A DNA stretch of 64,000 nt from Nitrosopumilus piranensis (GCF_000875775.1 NZ_CP010868.1:682001-746000); one strand, 5' to 3'. Shown: positions 44,429 to 51,809, counted from the first letter of the stretch. The notes: generated by a model not told the origin, from the sequence alone. Made by a program: numbers and translations.

Positions 44429-45841
44429 ATGAATAAGCGTGTTAGTATGCTCTTTACAATTGCAGCAGTAGCTGTAATGGGCGCAACCTTATTCGGAAGC
44501 ACATACACACAAACCCAAATTTCTGGTCAATCTATTGACATGACCCAAATGGATGTCGATGTCTTAGATAAAATCAGACATATGGGAGGTTTACAGCTTG
44601 TAATGCCTGAAGCATTCGCAGAAACTGATTGTGGTGTTTTGGAATCATCCGGTAGAACCGTTCATGATTTCCAATTAACTGGTGAAAGTGTTGAACTTCC
44701 AATTATGGGAGGAAAGACCTACAACGCCATGACCTTTAGTGGTACAGTCCCAGGACCAACACTAAGAGTTACTCAAGGTGATGTAGTCAAAATGACACTT
44801 ACAATTCCAGATGATGAAGTTACTGGACACGGTAACGACATGCATGCATCTCAAATCTCTGCAAGCGCTTTTGAGTCTGTCAATCCTGGCGAAACAAGTC
44901 AGTATTGTTACATCGCTGAAGCAGCTGGTATTTTCAAATACCATTGTTCTGGTGTCAAACTAATTGGTATGGACCAACACGTACTTTCCGGCATGTACGG
45001 AATTGCAATTGTTGATCCAGCTAATGGATACAAGAAACTAATGGTTGAGAAGACTAGTGGCAGCGGTGAACTTGACAGAAAGTTCTATGATGCAGATGCA
45101 TTAGAGTTCCAACTCCAATACAATCAATTGTACCTAACACCTGAAGGCAATTATGATGCCGGCGCAATGTTCAAGCATCATAACACTGCAACAGTTGTTA
45201 ACGGAATGCAATTTGGTTATGTACCAAATATGGCTCATAACTTACTCGTCAATGGTGATGTAAACAAGAACATCTTTGTTGCACAACCATGGAATGGACT
45301 TGAACACAAGCAATACCAATCACAGCTCTTATTTGTTGAAAATGATCAACACGTAAGACTCTTCATTGAAAACCAAGGTAACGAACCAGTATTCTTCCAC
45401 ATTGTTGGAGAAATATTGGATAGAGTTGTCCAAGGTAACAGAGTACAATCCGCAGCAACTGAAACATGGTTACTCGGTGGCTCACAAGGAATGATTGTTG
45501 ACTTGGTATTTGATGAACCAGGTGCATACGCAGCAGTAAACCATGACTATGCAGCAATTTACACTGGCGCAGCTACAGTCTTTGTAGCAGGTGATCCATT
45601 CGGCTTGAACCCAGTTCTAGTTGAAAAAGGAGTTATCCCAGCACCAGTGCCATCTTATGCATATGCTTTAGGCAATCCTAGTGATGCTGTCCCTCCAATG
45701 GGAATGAACAGTATTGCTCATCCTGCACTAAACATTCACGGTTTATACACTGATGAAGTAGCTTCTGAAATGCAAGCAAGTGGCGATTATGTCGCATTAT
45801 GGGAAGTAATTCCTGTAGTAGCAGAAATCCTAACTTCTTGA
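44429..45841 (+). CDS. nirK: NirK-type multicopper oxidase (copper nitrite reductase family)
   Basis: 470 residues with an N-terminal signal or anchor segment (about 7-27). Copper ligands match two-domain NirK spacing: H134 and H139 (GHGNDMHAS), H172 and C173 (YHCSGV), H184 and M189 (DQHVLSGM), then H324 (FFHIVGEIL) and H372 (VNHDYA) in the second domain. D137 fits the catalytic Asp of NirK. It reduces nitrite to NO in known homologues. In ammonia oxidisers NirK is abundant and its exact role (NO production for ammonia oxidation) is debated. Strong TATA-like box and possible operator upstream. Confidence 0.95.
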   Translation: MNKRVSMLFTIAAVAVMGATLFGSTYTQTQISGQSIDMTQMDVDVLDKIRHMGGLQLVMPEAFAETDCGVLESSGRTVHDFQLTGESVELPIMGGKTYNAMTFSGTVPGPTLRVTQGDVVKMTLTIPDDEVTGHGNDMHASQISASAFESVNPGETSQYCYIAEAAGIFKYHCSGVKLIGMDQHVLSGMYGIAIVDPANGYKKLMVEKTSGSGELDRKFYDADALEFQLQYNQLYLTPEGNYDAGAMFKHHNTATVVNGMQFGYVPNMAHNLLVNGDVNKNIFVAQPWNGLEHKQYQSQLLFVENDQHVRLFIENQGNEPVFFHIVGEILDRVVQGNRVQSAATETWLLGGSQGMIVDLVFDEPGAYAAVNHDYAAIYTGAATVFVAGDPFGLNPVLVEKGVIPAPVPSYAYALGNPSDAVPPMGMNSIAHPALNIHGLYTDEVASEMQASGDYVALWEVIPVVAEILTS

Positions 45842-45848
45842 TAATATC

Positions 45849-45869
45849 ACATCTTTTTCTTTTTATTAT
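45849..45869 (+). terminator. T-rich tract after nirK
   Basis: CATCTTTTTCTTTTTATTATT, starting seven bases after the nirK stop. Archaeal intrinsic termination uses T-runs without needing a hairpin; function is inferred. Confidence 0.5.
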
Positions 45870-45908
45870 TTTGAATGAATTATATTCTGTAGCTCCATTT
45901 GATATTCT

Positions 45909-46841
45909 ATGGGATTTGATGATTCTGTATTGATCTGTGATGAAGTGGATCCAATTTTAAATAAAATTTTAGAAGACAATGACTTGAAAATATCATATGA
46001 ACCAGAAATTACACCTGACCAAATTTTAGAAAAGATTTCTAATTACAATATTGTAATTGTTAGAAGCAGAACGACAATCACAAAAGAAATGATCGATAAA
46101 GCAGATAACTGTAAAATTATTGCCCGTGTTGGAGTTGGACTTGATAATGTTGATCAAGAAGCTGCCAAAATAAAAAACATTAGAGTAATCAATGCAGTGG
46201 AAGGGGCAATGAATGCCGTAGCTGAATTAGTTTTAGGACTAATGTTGTCCCTTGCAAGACAAACAGCAAGAGGTGATAGAGGAATTAGAAATGGACAATG
46301 GCTTAAAAAAGAATTGAAAGGAACAGAGCTTAAAGGAAAATATCTTGGAATTATTGGATTAGGAAATATTGGAAAAAGATTAGGTAGACTTGCACGTGCA
46401 CTAAACATGAACATTATTGGATATGATGTAGTTCCAATTGATGAAGAATTTTCAAAAGAAGTTGGTTTGATGAAAGCAGACTTGAATACTTTGTTACAAA
46501 GTTCTGATTACATCTCTATTCATGTTCCATTATTGGATTCAACTTATCATCTCTTAGATGCACAAAAAATGTCTACGATGAAAAAGACTGCAAAAATTAT
46601 CAATACTTCTAGGGGCGGAGTAGTTGATGAAGACGCACTTTATGATGCTCTCAAAAATGGAACTTTGGGTGGTGCAGCCCTGGATGTATTTGAAAAAGAA
46701 CCTGCTGTTGGAACAAAATTGGCAGAACTTGACAATGTAATTTTGACTCCGCATATTGGTGCCCAAACAAAAGAAGCGCAATCATTGGCTGCAAATGTTA
46801 TTGCTGAGAAGATTATCCAGATTTTAAGAGGCGTCATCTAG
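45909..46841 (+). CDS. serA: D-3-phosphoglycerate dehydrogenase (short SerA type)
   Basis: 310 residues, the catalytic and NAD domains only, with no ACT domain. Nucleotide loop LGIIGLGNIGKRLGRLARAL near residue 142, the NAD-contact RVGVGLDNVD, the substrate Arg in NTSRGGVVDEDAL, and catalytic Glu and His in FEKEPA and TPHIGAQT. It oxidises 3-phosphoglycerate to start serine synthesis. Short ACT-less SerA proteins occur widely in archaea. AATTATATTC at 45878-45887 lies about 26-30 bases before the ATG. No serC or serB neighbours. Confidence 0.9.
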   Translation: MGFDDSVLICDEVDPILNKILEDNDLKISYEPEITPDQILEKISNYNIVIVRSRTTITKEMIDKADNCKIIARVGVGLDNVDQEAAKIKNIRVINAVEGAMNAVAELVLGLMLSLARQTARGDRGIRNGQWLKKELKGTELKGKYLGIIGLGNIGKRLGRLARALNMNIIGYDVVPIDEEFSKEVGLMKADLNTLLQSSDYISIHVPLLDSTYHLLDAQKMSTMKKTAKIINTSRGGVVDEDALYDALKNGTLGGAALDVFEKEPAVGTKLAELDNVILTPHIGAQTKEAQSLAANVIAEKIIQILRGVI

Positions 46842-46945
46842 AAGCATTTCTGCCTGAACTTTAAAAATAAGCAAAAAAGTTGACTTTTACGTGATTTATT
46901 ATCGTCTCTTTGTTTTTAACCCCAATTTGGAGGAAGTCAATCGTA

Positions 46946-47974
46946 TTGAATAATCAGAGTCTAAGTCAATTCCAATCTGAAAGACTAAAACGTTTGGCTA
47001 ATGGAAATTCCCTGCTAAAAATATCTCTTGGATTGATACTCTTTACAATAATTTCTTCTGCTTTCGTATATGCTGAAACGATGTCTGTTGATGTTGAAGG
47101 AACCAGTTATGATGTAGAATACACAGTTACAGGAATGTCTGTATCTGGTATCGAAGCTGATGTGGATTTTATTTCTCTAATATTGACTGTAGATGTTACT
47201 GTGTCTCCTGGAATTTTAGAAATTACCTTTGATAGATCTTTTTATGATTCAGTTTTTGAGGGACAAGATGATGATTTTATTGTCATTGCTGATGGTGGAT
47301 TAGAGCCAAATTTTTCTGAAACTGAAACAACCTCTGAAAGTAGAACTTTGAGAATTGAATTGCCATCAGGAACTCAAGATGTTGAAATCATTGGTTCTGT
47401 ATTTGGTCAGTCTGTAGAAGAAACACCTTCTGAACCTGAAGAAACACCTTCTGAACCTGAAGAAACACCTTCTGAACCTGAAGAAACACCTTCTGAAACT
47501 CCTGAAAAACAGATCCCTGCAGCATTTGTAGACTCTTCAAAAGATCCTAGATTCTACGTTGAACGATATGTTTCTGAGCCATCTTACAAAAAATGGTTTG
47601 AAGACAATTATTCTGATTATACTTTTCATGAAGCATTAGATATTTCAAAATCTGAATTAGACAAACTCATAGCTGAGATTAAAAAAGAGCAATCTAAAGA
47701 ACCTGTTGTAGAAACTCCAAAGGAAACAACAGAGTGTGGTGAAGGAACAGTTCTCAAAGATGGAGTATGTGTTTTAGATGAAAGATGTGGTCCGGGAACT
47801 GTTCTAAAAGATGATGTATGTGTTGTTGAATCTCAAACTTCTGCACCAAAAGAGATTTCTTTCAAAGGTCTTAGTAGAGAACTAGGATATAGCTTCATTG
47901 CAGCATTTGTAATCACTGGTGCAGTGGCAATAATTTTGGCATTGATGTCAAAAGCCAGCAAAAGTAGTAACTAG
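46946..47974 (+). CDS. Membrane-anchored surface protein with PSEPEET repeats and two small Cys loops
   Basis: 342 residues from the TTG at 46946, which GGAGG (46929-46933) precedes by 12 bases; an earlier TTG at 46910 is less likely. N-terminal hydrophobic segment (LLKISLGLILFTIISSAFVY), a beta-rich extracellular domain, then (EETPSEP)3-4, an Arg/Tyr-rich part, two copies of CGxGTVLKDxVCV and a C-terminal membrane helix (FIAAFVITGAVAIILALM). I do not recognise the extracellular domain. Tail-anchored on the outside with a short basic end. The 3' end overlaps the convergent gene by four bases. Confidence 0.72.
   Translation: MNNQSLSQFQSERLKRLANGNSLLKISLGLILFTIISSAFVYAETMSVDVEGTSYDVEYTVTGMSVSGIEADVDFISLILTVDVTVSPGILEITFDRSFYDSVFEGQDDDFIVIADGGLEPNFSETETTSESRTLRIELPSGTQDVEIIGSVFGQSVEETPSEPEETPSEPEETPSEPEETPSETPEKQIPAAFVDSSKDPRFYVERYVSEPSYKKWFEDNYSDYTFHEALDISKSELDKLIAEIKKEQSKEPVVETPKETTECGEGTVLKDGVCVLDERCGPGTVLKDDVCVVESQTSAPKEISFKGLSRELGYSFIAAFVITGAVAIILALMSKASKSSN
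47417..47479 (+). repeat. 3 x 21-base tandem repeat coding EETPSEP
   Basis: Unit GAAGAAACACCTTCTGAACC plus T, three perfect copies and a partial fourth. It forms a flexible acidic stalk in the encoded surface protein. Confidence 0.9.
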
Positions 47975-48486
47975 TCACAAGTCAAATCTTCAGCATTCAT
48001 TATTTGGTCAAACTCAAATCCTGTAATTTGTGTAGTTGATGAATATGGAATGAGGTTCAAAATGGGTGTGTCTGTCTGAATTACCACAACAAATTGATTA
48101 GGGTCTAATCTGATATCCCCTGAATCAAACTCAAAATCAAAATTCATGAAAACATGTTGTGCATTAGAAATATCTTCAGAAGAAAAAACCCCTTCTTGAA
48201 CTCCAGATGCTAATGGATCAAGTGTTAATGGCTTGACTACATATGATCCTAAATATGCATCCGTGTAGAACACTGAAACTTCAAATTTTTGAAATGAGAT
48301 CCAAAATGGCAGTGTATTGCAAAATTCTGTTTCCCCATGATTCAACATTGTAAAAAATGAAAAAGTTCCAGGAGAATACCATCTGTATTCTAATTGTTGA
48401 CTACCAATAACGTTCATTGCAGAAAATAAAAACGGACTAATGATTACTATGATTGCAATTATGGTGATTACGGAATACTTGTTCAT
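47971..48486 (-). CDS. Exported or membrane protein of unknown function
   Basis: 171 residues. An N-terminal membrane segment (VITIIAIIVIISPFLFSAM) precedes a beta-rich outside part with two Cys (ETEFCNTLPFWISFQKFEVS and the C-terminal NAEDLTCD). It ends in DLTCD where other surface proteins have a membrane tail, so it may be secreted or anchored by its first helix only. I do not recognise the family. Its start overlaps the stop of the upstream gene at 48483 by four bases, so the two should be made together. Confidence 0.65.
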   Translation of the reverse strand: MNKYSVITIIAIIVIISPFLFSAMNVIGSQQLEYRWYSPGTFSFFTMLNHGETEFCNTLPFWISFQKFEVSVFYTDAYLGSYVVKPLTLDPLASGVQEGVFSSEDISNAQHVFMNFDFEFDSGDIRLDPNQFVVVIQTDTPILNLIPYSSTTQITGFEFDQIMNAEDLTCD

Positions 48487-49142
48487 ATTTCATCTTTTTT
48501 GTCCTGACTAAGTGATATTATGTTTCTCTCAATTAGATTGTTTATTGCATTTACCAACTCATCGTCGTTTATTGCTCCTTCAAGCCACCAATACCCTACA
48601 TTCTTTACCCATTCAGGAATTGTTATGTCGTAGACAGATGTCTCGTTTATGTCAAAAGGAATTTTGAAAATATTTTCTTCTTCTGTAAACTTTTGAAATG
48701 CATCAATCAAAAAACCATCTGAGATATTTCCTGAAAGCCAGTTTGCCATAATTGGTTTTACTACCTCTGGGATGCATACTTTGTCTGCGTCAATTAATGT
48801 AAACTCTGCAGTTGTTTGAGCTCCTGAATAATTAACATCAATGAAATACTTTCCTAGTGGAAAAATTTCTTTTTCAAAAGCAACGCGTGATGGTATTGGG
48901 TTTTCTAAATCTGTTATTGGAATGGGGATTGCACTGCTTCCCTTACCCGTTTCATCTCTGATGTGAATAATTGCTGGATTTCCTGTAACCTCTGAAACCT
49001 TGATTGTATAGAATAGTTTCTCACAATAGCTATAAGTTGTTTTTTCCATGATTATCTCAACTGATGGCTCTGCATATGAAAATGGGATTATGCCTAAATT
49101 GGCTACTAGTGCTGTGAATATAATTACAGTTGATATTTTCAT
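48483..49142 (-). CDS. Exported protein with two WVKN/ANW helical modules
   Basis: 219 residues. Signal peptide (VIIFTALVANLGIIPFSYAE), then a beta domain with two Cys (YSYCEKLFYTIKVSEVTGNP; ADKVCIPEV), and two copies of a W-rich helical module: VVKPIMANWLSGNISDGFLI and PEWVKNVGYWWLEGAINDDE. The second is closely like the segment in the cupredoxin at 13253. The module may bind a surface partner. It is transcribed with the following unknown exported gene (four-base overlap). Large gap and the micro-gene cluster lie upstream of it. Confidence 0.72.
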   Translation of the reverse strand: MKISTVIIFTALVANLGIIPFSYAEPSVEIIMEKTTYSYCEKLFYTIKVSEVTGNPAIIHIRDETGKGSSAIPIPITDLENPIPSRVAFEKEIFPLGKYFIDVNYSGAQTTAEFTLIDADKVCIPEVVKPIMANWLSGNISDGFLIDAFQKFTEEENIFKIPFDINETSVYDITIPEWVKNVGYWWLEGAINDDELVNAINNLIERNIISLSQDKKDEI

Positions 49143-49349
49143 CTTTTTTTGTGCACTTTTGGCTCAATAAAAATCTCATATCAATGCTCAGGAATCCTTT
49201 TTAACAACTTTGACGTAATTGAACTATCGAGTTTTCTGCGGAAGCAACTCTTAGAGTGCGTGGAATGTGATGCCCCACTCAAGAGAATTTTAATTACTTA
49301 GCAGTACTTATGTTTGTCCCATTTACAGTCCGGATTTAGAATTTTTGTC
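49143..49349. other. 207-base stretch between the exported-protein gene and the micro-gene cluster
   Basis: No start-bearing open frame of note. A plus-strand CxxC-like fragment (ECVECDAPLKRI, ending TAG at 49299-49301) has no ATG start. CTTTTTAACAA at about 49197-49207 is a weak promoter-like stretch. The minus-strand promoter of the gene at 48483 should lie here, but no clear TATA box was identified. Confidence 0.4.
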
Positions 49350-49493
49350 CTAAATACAGTGTTTGCAAGGACTAAACCCTAGGCTATTTGCAACTTCTAG
49401 TGTATCTGGTGAAAAATACTGCCTATTCTTTTTTTCAACATTGTAGATATTGCATTCTTTTTGCTTGCAAGCTAGGTGATGTACAATTTTCAA
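49350..49493 (-). CDS. 47-residue Ada-like metal-binding mini-protein
   Basis: TTG start with AGGAG eight bases upstream. Four Cys in the order C9-x4-C14-x28-C43-x2-C46 with H5-H6 before them; the C-terminal half reads YFSPDTLEVANSLGFSPCKH. The YF(S/x)P...EA..LGF.PCK.C pattern closely matches the Ada-type and nuclease-associated zinc domain, in which four Cys bind Zn2+. No other domain is attached. It might bind DNA phosphotriesters, other nucleic acid or act as a metal store. Downstream-most of the five packed micro-genes; too short for standard gene calls. Confidence 0.62.
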   Translation of the reverse strand: MKIVHHLACKQKECNIYNVEKKNRQYFSPDTLEVANSLGFSPCKHCI

Positions 49494-49521
49494 ATTCGTA
49501 TCTCCTAAATAACCTGCTATT

Positions 49522-49638
49522 TTATTCCAACTCCAAAATTTTATGGCACATCATACATTCACGCTTGTTCATTAATTCAGGCATCTTTGCTGATATTGGA
49601 TGCTGGCAAGTTTCTTGATTTAATTCCCAATATACCAA
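49522..49638 (-). CDS. 38-residue Cys/His micro-protein
   Basis: Reading starts TTG at 49638, two bases after the stop of the preceding micro-gene. Cys/His pattern: C11-x-H13, then C28-x2-C31-H32; QETCQHPISAKMPELMN and KRECMMCHK hold the candidate ligands, a plausible single zinc site. Internal ATGs would truncate the first ligands, so TTG is preferred. No homologous family recognised. Tight spacing and matching strand with the neighbours are the main evidence that it is a gene. Confidence 0.5.
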   Translation of the reverse strand: MVYWELNQETCQHPISAKMPELMNKRECMMCHKILELE

Positions 49639-49640
49639 AT

Positions 49641-49757
49641 TTATTTCTCCAAACGATTGTTAGATTTTTTGTGTTTTCTTTCATGCTGTAATATTTTAAA
49701 AAATGTATTGGGTTGCCCTTCCCAACTAAAGGAGCATTCTCTACAAGAATATTTCAT
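49641..49757 (-). CDS. 38-residue C2H2-type zinc-finger micro-protein
   Basis: ATG at 49757, one base after the stop of the previous gene. MKYSCRECSF begins the finger; C5-x2-C8-x16-H25-x3-H29 fits C2H2 spacing with a longer middle loop, and aromatic F10, W12 and F19-F20 fit a small hydrophobic core. The C-terminus is basic (RKHKKSNNRLEK), suitable for nucleic-acid contact. Single-finger proteins of this size are known in archaea, often as nucleic-acid or protein-binding adaptors, but the target is unknown here. Confidence 0.62.
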   Translation of the reverse strand: MKYSCRECSFSWEGQPNTFFKILQHERKHKKSNNRLEK

Positions 49758-49758
49758 T

Positions 49759-49929
49759 TCAGCCCTCTAAAAACGAATGGCCCTTGTTCGTTTTCATTAA
49801 TTTTTTCTTTCGCATATCTCTTTCGTGAAAAGAGGATTTTATAGAATAATCATAACTTGGAAAGAGATGCTCAAATCTCTCTTCAATAATCTCATTATCC
49901 TGTATTGTTTCTGACAATAATTTTACCAT
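49759..49929 (-). CDS. 56-residue charged micro-protein without Cys
   Basis: ATG at 49929 overlaps the end of the six-Cys gene by seven bases (ATGGTAA); a TTG at 49947 gives six extra residues. Acidic first half (ETIQDNEIIEERFEHLF) and basic second half (HERDMRKKKLMKTNKGH); no Cys, so it is unlike its neighbours. It could bridge proteins or bind nucleic acid. Family not recognised. Location inside the packed unit is the chief support. Confidence 0.5.
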   Translation of the reverse strand: MVKLLSETIQDNEIIEERFEHLFPSYDYSIKSSFHERDMRKKKLMKTNKGHSFLEG

Positions 49930-50027
49930 CCTTGTGTTGGGTGACAATCACAAACGCACCCATTAGTACAATGCATCCTGGAACAATCCTCACATCTTTT
50001 ACTTATTGTATAACTTCTTTTTTCCAT
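49923..50027 (-). CDS. 34-residue six-cysteine micro-protein
   Basis: ATG at 50027. Six Cys and two His within residues 12-29: C12-x2-C15-x3-H19-C20-x3-C24-x-C26-x-C28-H29, ending in Trp34. The density matches a metal-binding knuckle or small metallothionein-like peptide rather than chance coding. N-terminal ten residues are basic (EKRSYTISKR). A TATA-like box sits about 29 bases before the ATG, so this is the first gene of a probable five-gene unit. Family not recognised. Confidence 0.6.
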   Translation of the reverse strand: MEKRSYTISKRCEDCSRMHCTNGCVCDCHPTQGW

Positions 50028-50049
50028 CTGACTTTTTCTGTTAGGATTA

Positions 50050-50062
50050 GATAAATCATAAA
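50050..50062 (-). promoter_or_regulatory. TATA-like box of the micro-gene cluster
   Basis: Minus-strand TTTATGATTTATC, centred about 29 bases before the ATG at 50027, the spacing seen for leaderless genes elsewhere in the window. Confidence 0.45.
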
Positions 50063-50144
50063 GAAAAACAATGAGGAACTTGATTTTATCTAAAATAAAG
50101 TCAACTCATTAATGTCTTAAATAGCTAAAATTAATCGCTTTATT

Positions 50145-50228
50145 ATGAAATGTCAGTGTACCTCTAATGTGTTATGTATGTTCCATTATATTCTGGCAAA
50201 CCCTGATTCTATCAAGCCTAAAAATTGA
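50145..50228 (+). CDS. Possible 27-residue Cys-rich micro-protein, divergent
   Basis: ATG at 50145 with CTTAAATA (about 50116-50123) near -26. Codes a 27-residue peptide with C3, C5, C11 and H14 and a stop at 50226-50228. It diverges from the six-Cys gene, and no other gene explains the 120 bases between them. The short length makes chance possible; a conserved homologue would be needed to confirm it. Confidence 0.33.
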   Translation: MKCQCTSNVLCMFHYILANPDSIKPKN

Positions 50229-50370
50229 AAATGATTCATGTTAGTCCTTTTATTCACTAAATCAAATGTTTTCAATATCTTAAAAACTCTAGTATGCGGT
50301 AACTACAAGTCTATATTGTGATTAAAGACGGAAAAATGACGTTTTTACAGTTATTAAAGGGGATTTTACT

Positions 50371-50835
50371 ATGCCCGATATGCCTAGTCGTCAAGACCAA
50401 ATATGGATCAGACTTTGGAAAGAGAATGCTCCAGAACTACGTGAACGTATTGTTGGCTGGCGTAAACAAAATGCAATTACTCGTATTGACAAGCCTAGTA
50501 GATTACAGAGGGCAAGACGTTTAGGGTACAAAGCAAAACAAGGCATTGTTGTTGTTAGAATGAGAGTAGGTACTGGTGGTATGAGAAAACAAAGACCTAC
50601 TGGTGGAAGACGTCCAAAACATCTTGGTGTTACAAGAATCAAGGCAGATGACAATATGAAGACTGTTGCAGAGAGAAGAGTTTGTGAAAGATATCCAAAC
50701 TTGAAACTTTTAGGTTCATACTTTATCTACAAAGACGGAAAACATTATTGGTTTGAAGTAATCTTGGCAGACCCAGATCATCCAAGAATTGCACAAGATA
50801 AAGAATTAACTAAACGAATATCTCAAACAGCATAA
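50371..50835 (+). CDS. rpl15e: Large-subunit ribosomal protein L15e
   Basis: 154 residues, typical archaeal L15e: IDKPSRLQRARRLGYKAKQG, VVRMRVGTGGMRKQRPTGGR, and the GSYFIYKDGKHYWFEVILAD region. It binds 23S rRNA in the large subunit. AAAGGGGAT (50355-50363) is a Shine-Dalgarno-like sequence 7 bases before the ATG and a TATA-like CTATATTG lies at 50310-50317, so this gene, unlike most here, has a leader of roughly 35 bases. The following CFI-box gene starts two bases after its stop. Confidence 0.96.
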   Translation: MPDMPSRQDQIWIRLWKENAPELRERIVGWRKQNAITRIDKPSRLQRARRLGYKAKQGIVVVRMRVGTGGMRKQRPTGGRRPKHLGVTRIKADDNMKTVAERRVCERYPNLKLLGSYFIYKDGKHYWFEVILADPDHPRIAQDKELTKRISQTA

Positions 50836-50836
50836 A

Positions 50837-51676
50837 TTGAAAATAACATTATTCATTCCAATACTCTTACTTTTGATAGTATCTCCTGTGTTTGGTCAAT
50901 TATCTGATAAAACAGGATTGCTTACTAGACTTGATGTTGATGTCAGTGGTCACACTTTTGAAGTTGTCACTGTCTCAAACTTTAAGATTTTAGATCATGA
51001 ATTTGACAAAGATGAAAAACGTCTAACCATATTTGCAAACAGTGGTCTTGAAAACAATTTGGGCGAAGTAACAATTCCTAAAAATTTACTTGGTGGAAAT
51101 TTTACTTTTTATCTTAATGATGTACAAGTTACTCAAGAATCAAAATCTAATAACAGAATCTCGTTTATCACTTTGAATTTTACTGGAACCGGTGATAATA
51201 AAATCGATATTATTGGAACTAATGCCTTGATTGGTGTAAAAGAGATTGAAATTACACTAACTGATAATGAGCAAGATAATTCTGATGATAATGCTGGTGG
51301 TGGTTGCTTAATTGCAACTGCAACATTTGGATCTGAGCTTGCACCTAAAGTACAAAAATTGCGAGAATTAAGAGATAACAAACTAATGCAAACAGAATCA
51401 GGTAAAAATTTTATGAATTCATTTAACCACTTTTACTATTCATTTAGCCCACAAATAGCAGACTATCAAAGGCAAAATCCAACATTCAATGAACTAGTCA
51501 AGGTGGGAATTACTCCTATGCTCAACTCTTTGTCTCTTCTAAATTATGCTGAAACAGAATCTGAGGTTCTAACTATTGGGTTATCATTAATCATACTCAA
51601 TACTGGAGTGTATTTTGCATTACCTGCAATTGTAATTGTAGGAATCAAAAATCTATTTTTTAAACATAATCCATAA
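50837..51676 (+). CDS. Exported membrane protein with CFI-box C-terminal domain
   Basis: 279 residues, TTG start. A signal or anchor (FIPILLLLIVSPVFGQLSDK) and a beta-rich outside domain are followed by GGGCLIATATFGSELAPKVQ and FMNSFNHFYYSFSPQIADYQ, the CFI-box-CTERM domain, which in other archaea and bacteria reads CFIATAAYG and has a following membrane segment (LTIGLSLIILNTGVYFALPA here). The role of the CFI box is unknown; it may be an anchor or processing signal. It follows L15e after one base and is presumably co-transcribed with it. Confidence 0.82.
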   Translation: MKITLFIPILLLLIVSPVFGQLSDKTGLLTRLDVDVSGHTFEVVTVSNFKILDHEFDKDEKRLTIFANSGLENNLGEVTIPKNLLGGNFTFYLNDVQVTQESKSNNRISFITLNFTGTGDNKIDIIGTNALIGVKEIEITLTDNEQDNSDDNAGGGCLIATATFGSELAPKVQKLRELRDNKLMQTESGKNFMNSFNHFYYSFSPQIADYQRQNPTFNELVKVGITPMLNSLSLLNYAETESEVLTIGLSLIILNTGVYFALPAIVIVGIKNLFFKHNP

Positions 51677-51745
51677 TCTGGTTCCTACAAAAATCCCTAC
51701 TGCTAATGCAATTAACAATGGAACAATTATCTGCCCTTCTTCCAC
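51653..51745 (-). CDS. Possible 30-residue single-helix membrane micro-protein
   Basis: GTG start at 51745, coding EEGQIIVPLLIALAVGIFVG then TRLWIMFKK: an acidic outside end, one transmembrane helix and a basic inner end, the layout of archaeal small membrane subunits. TTATAAAATG-type sequence lies just upstream. It overlaps the 3' end of the CFI-box gene on the other strand by 24 bases. No family recognised. Confidence 0.38.
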   Translation of the reverse strand: MEEGQIIVPLLIALAVGIFVGTRLWIMFKK

Positions 51746-51809
51746 ATTTTATAATATTTTTGATTTGACTTAATACTTTTTACAAATCCTTAAAATTTAG
51801 ATTTCAAAA

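Noticed and set aside
49201-49301. Plus-strand CxxC fragment (ECVECDAPLKRI) resembling the first half of LysW
   Set aside because: No ATG start, no second Cys pair and a stop soon after; chance or decayed fragment. Only 100 bases, so kept as a remark.
49300-49349. Minus-strand peptide DCKWDKHKYC just after the Ada-like gene
   Set aside because: No usable start codon in its frame before the previous stop; not called as a gene.
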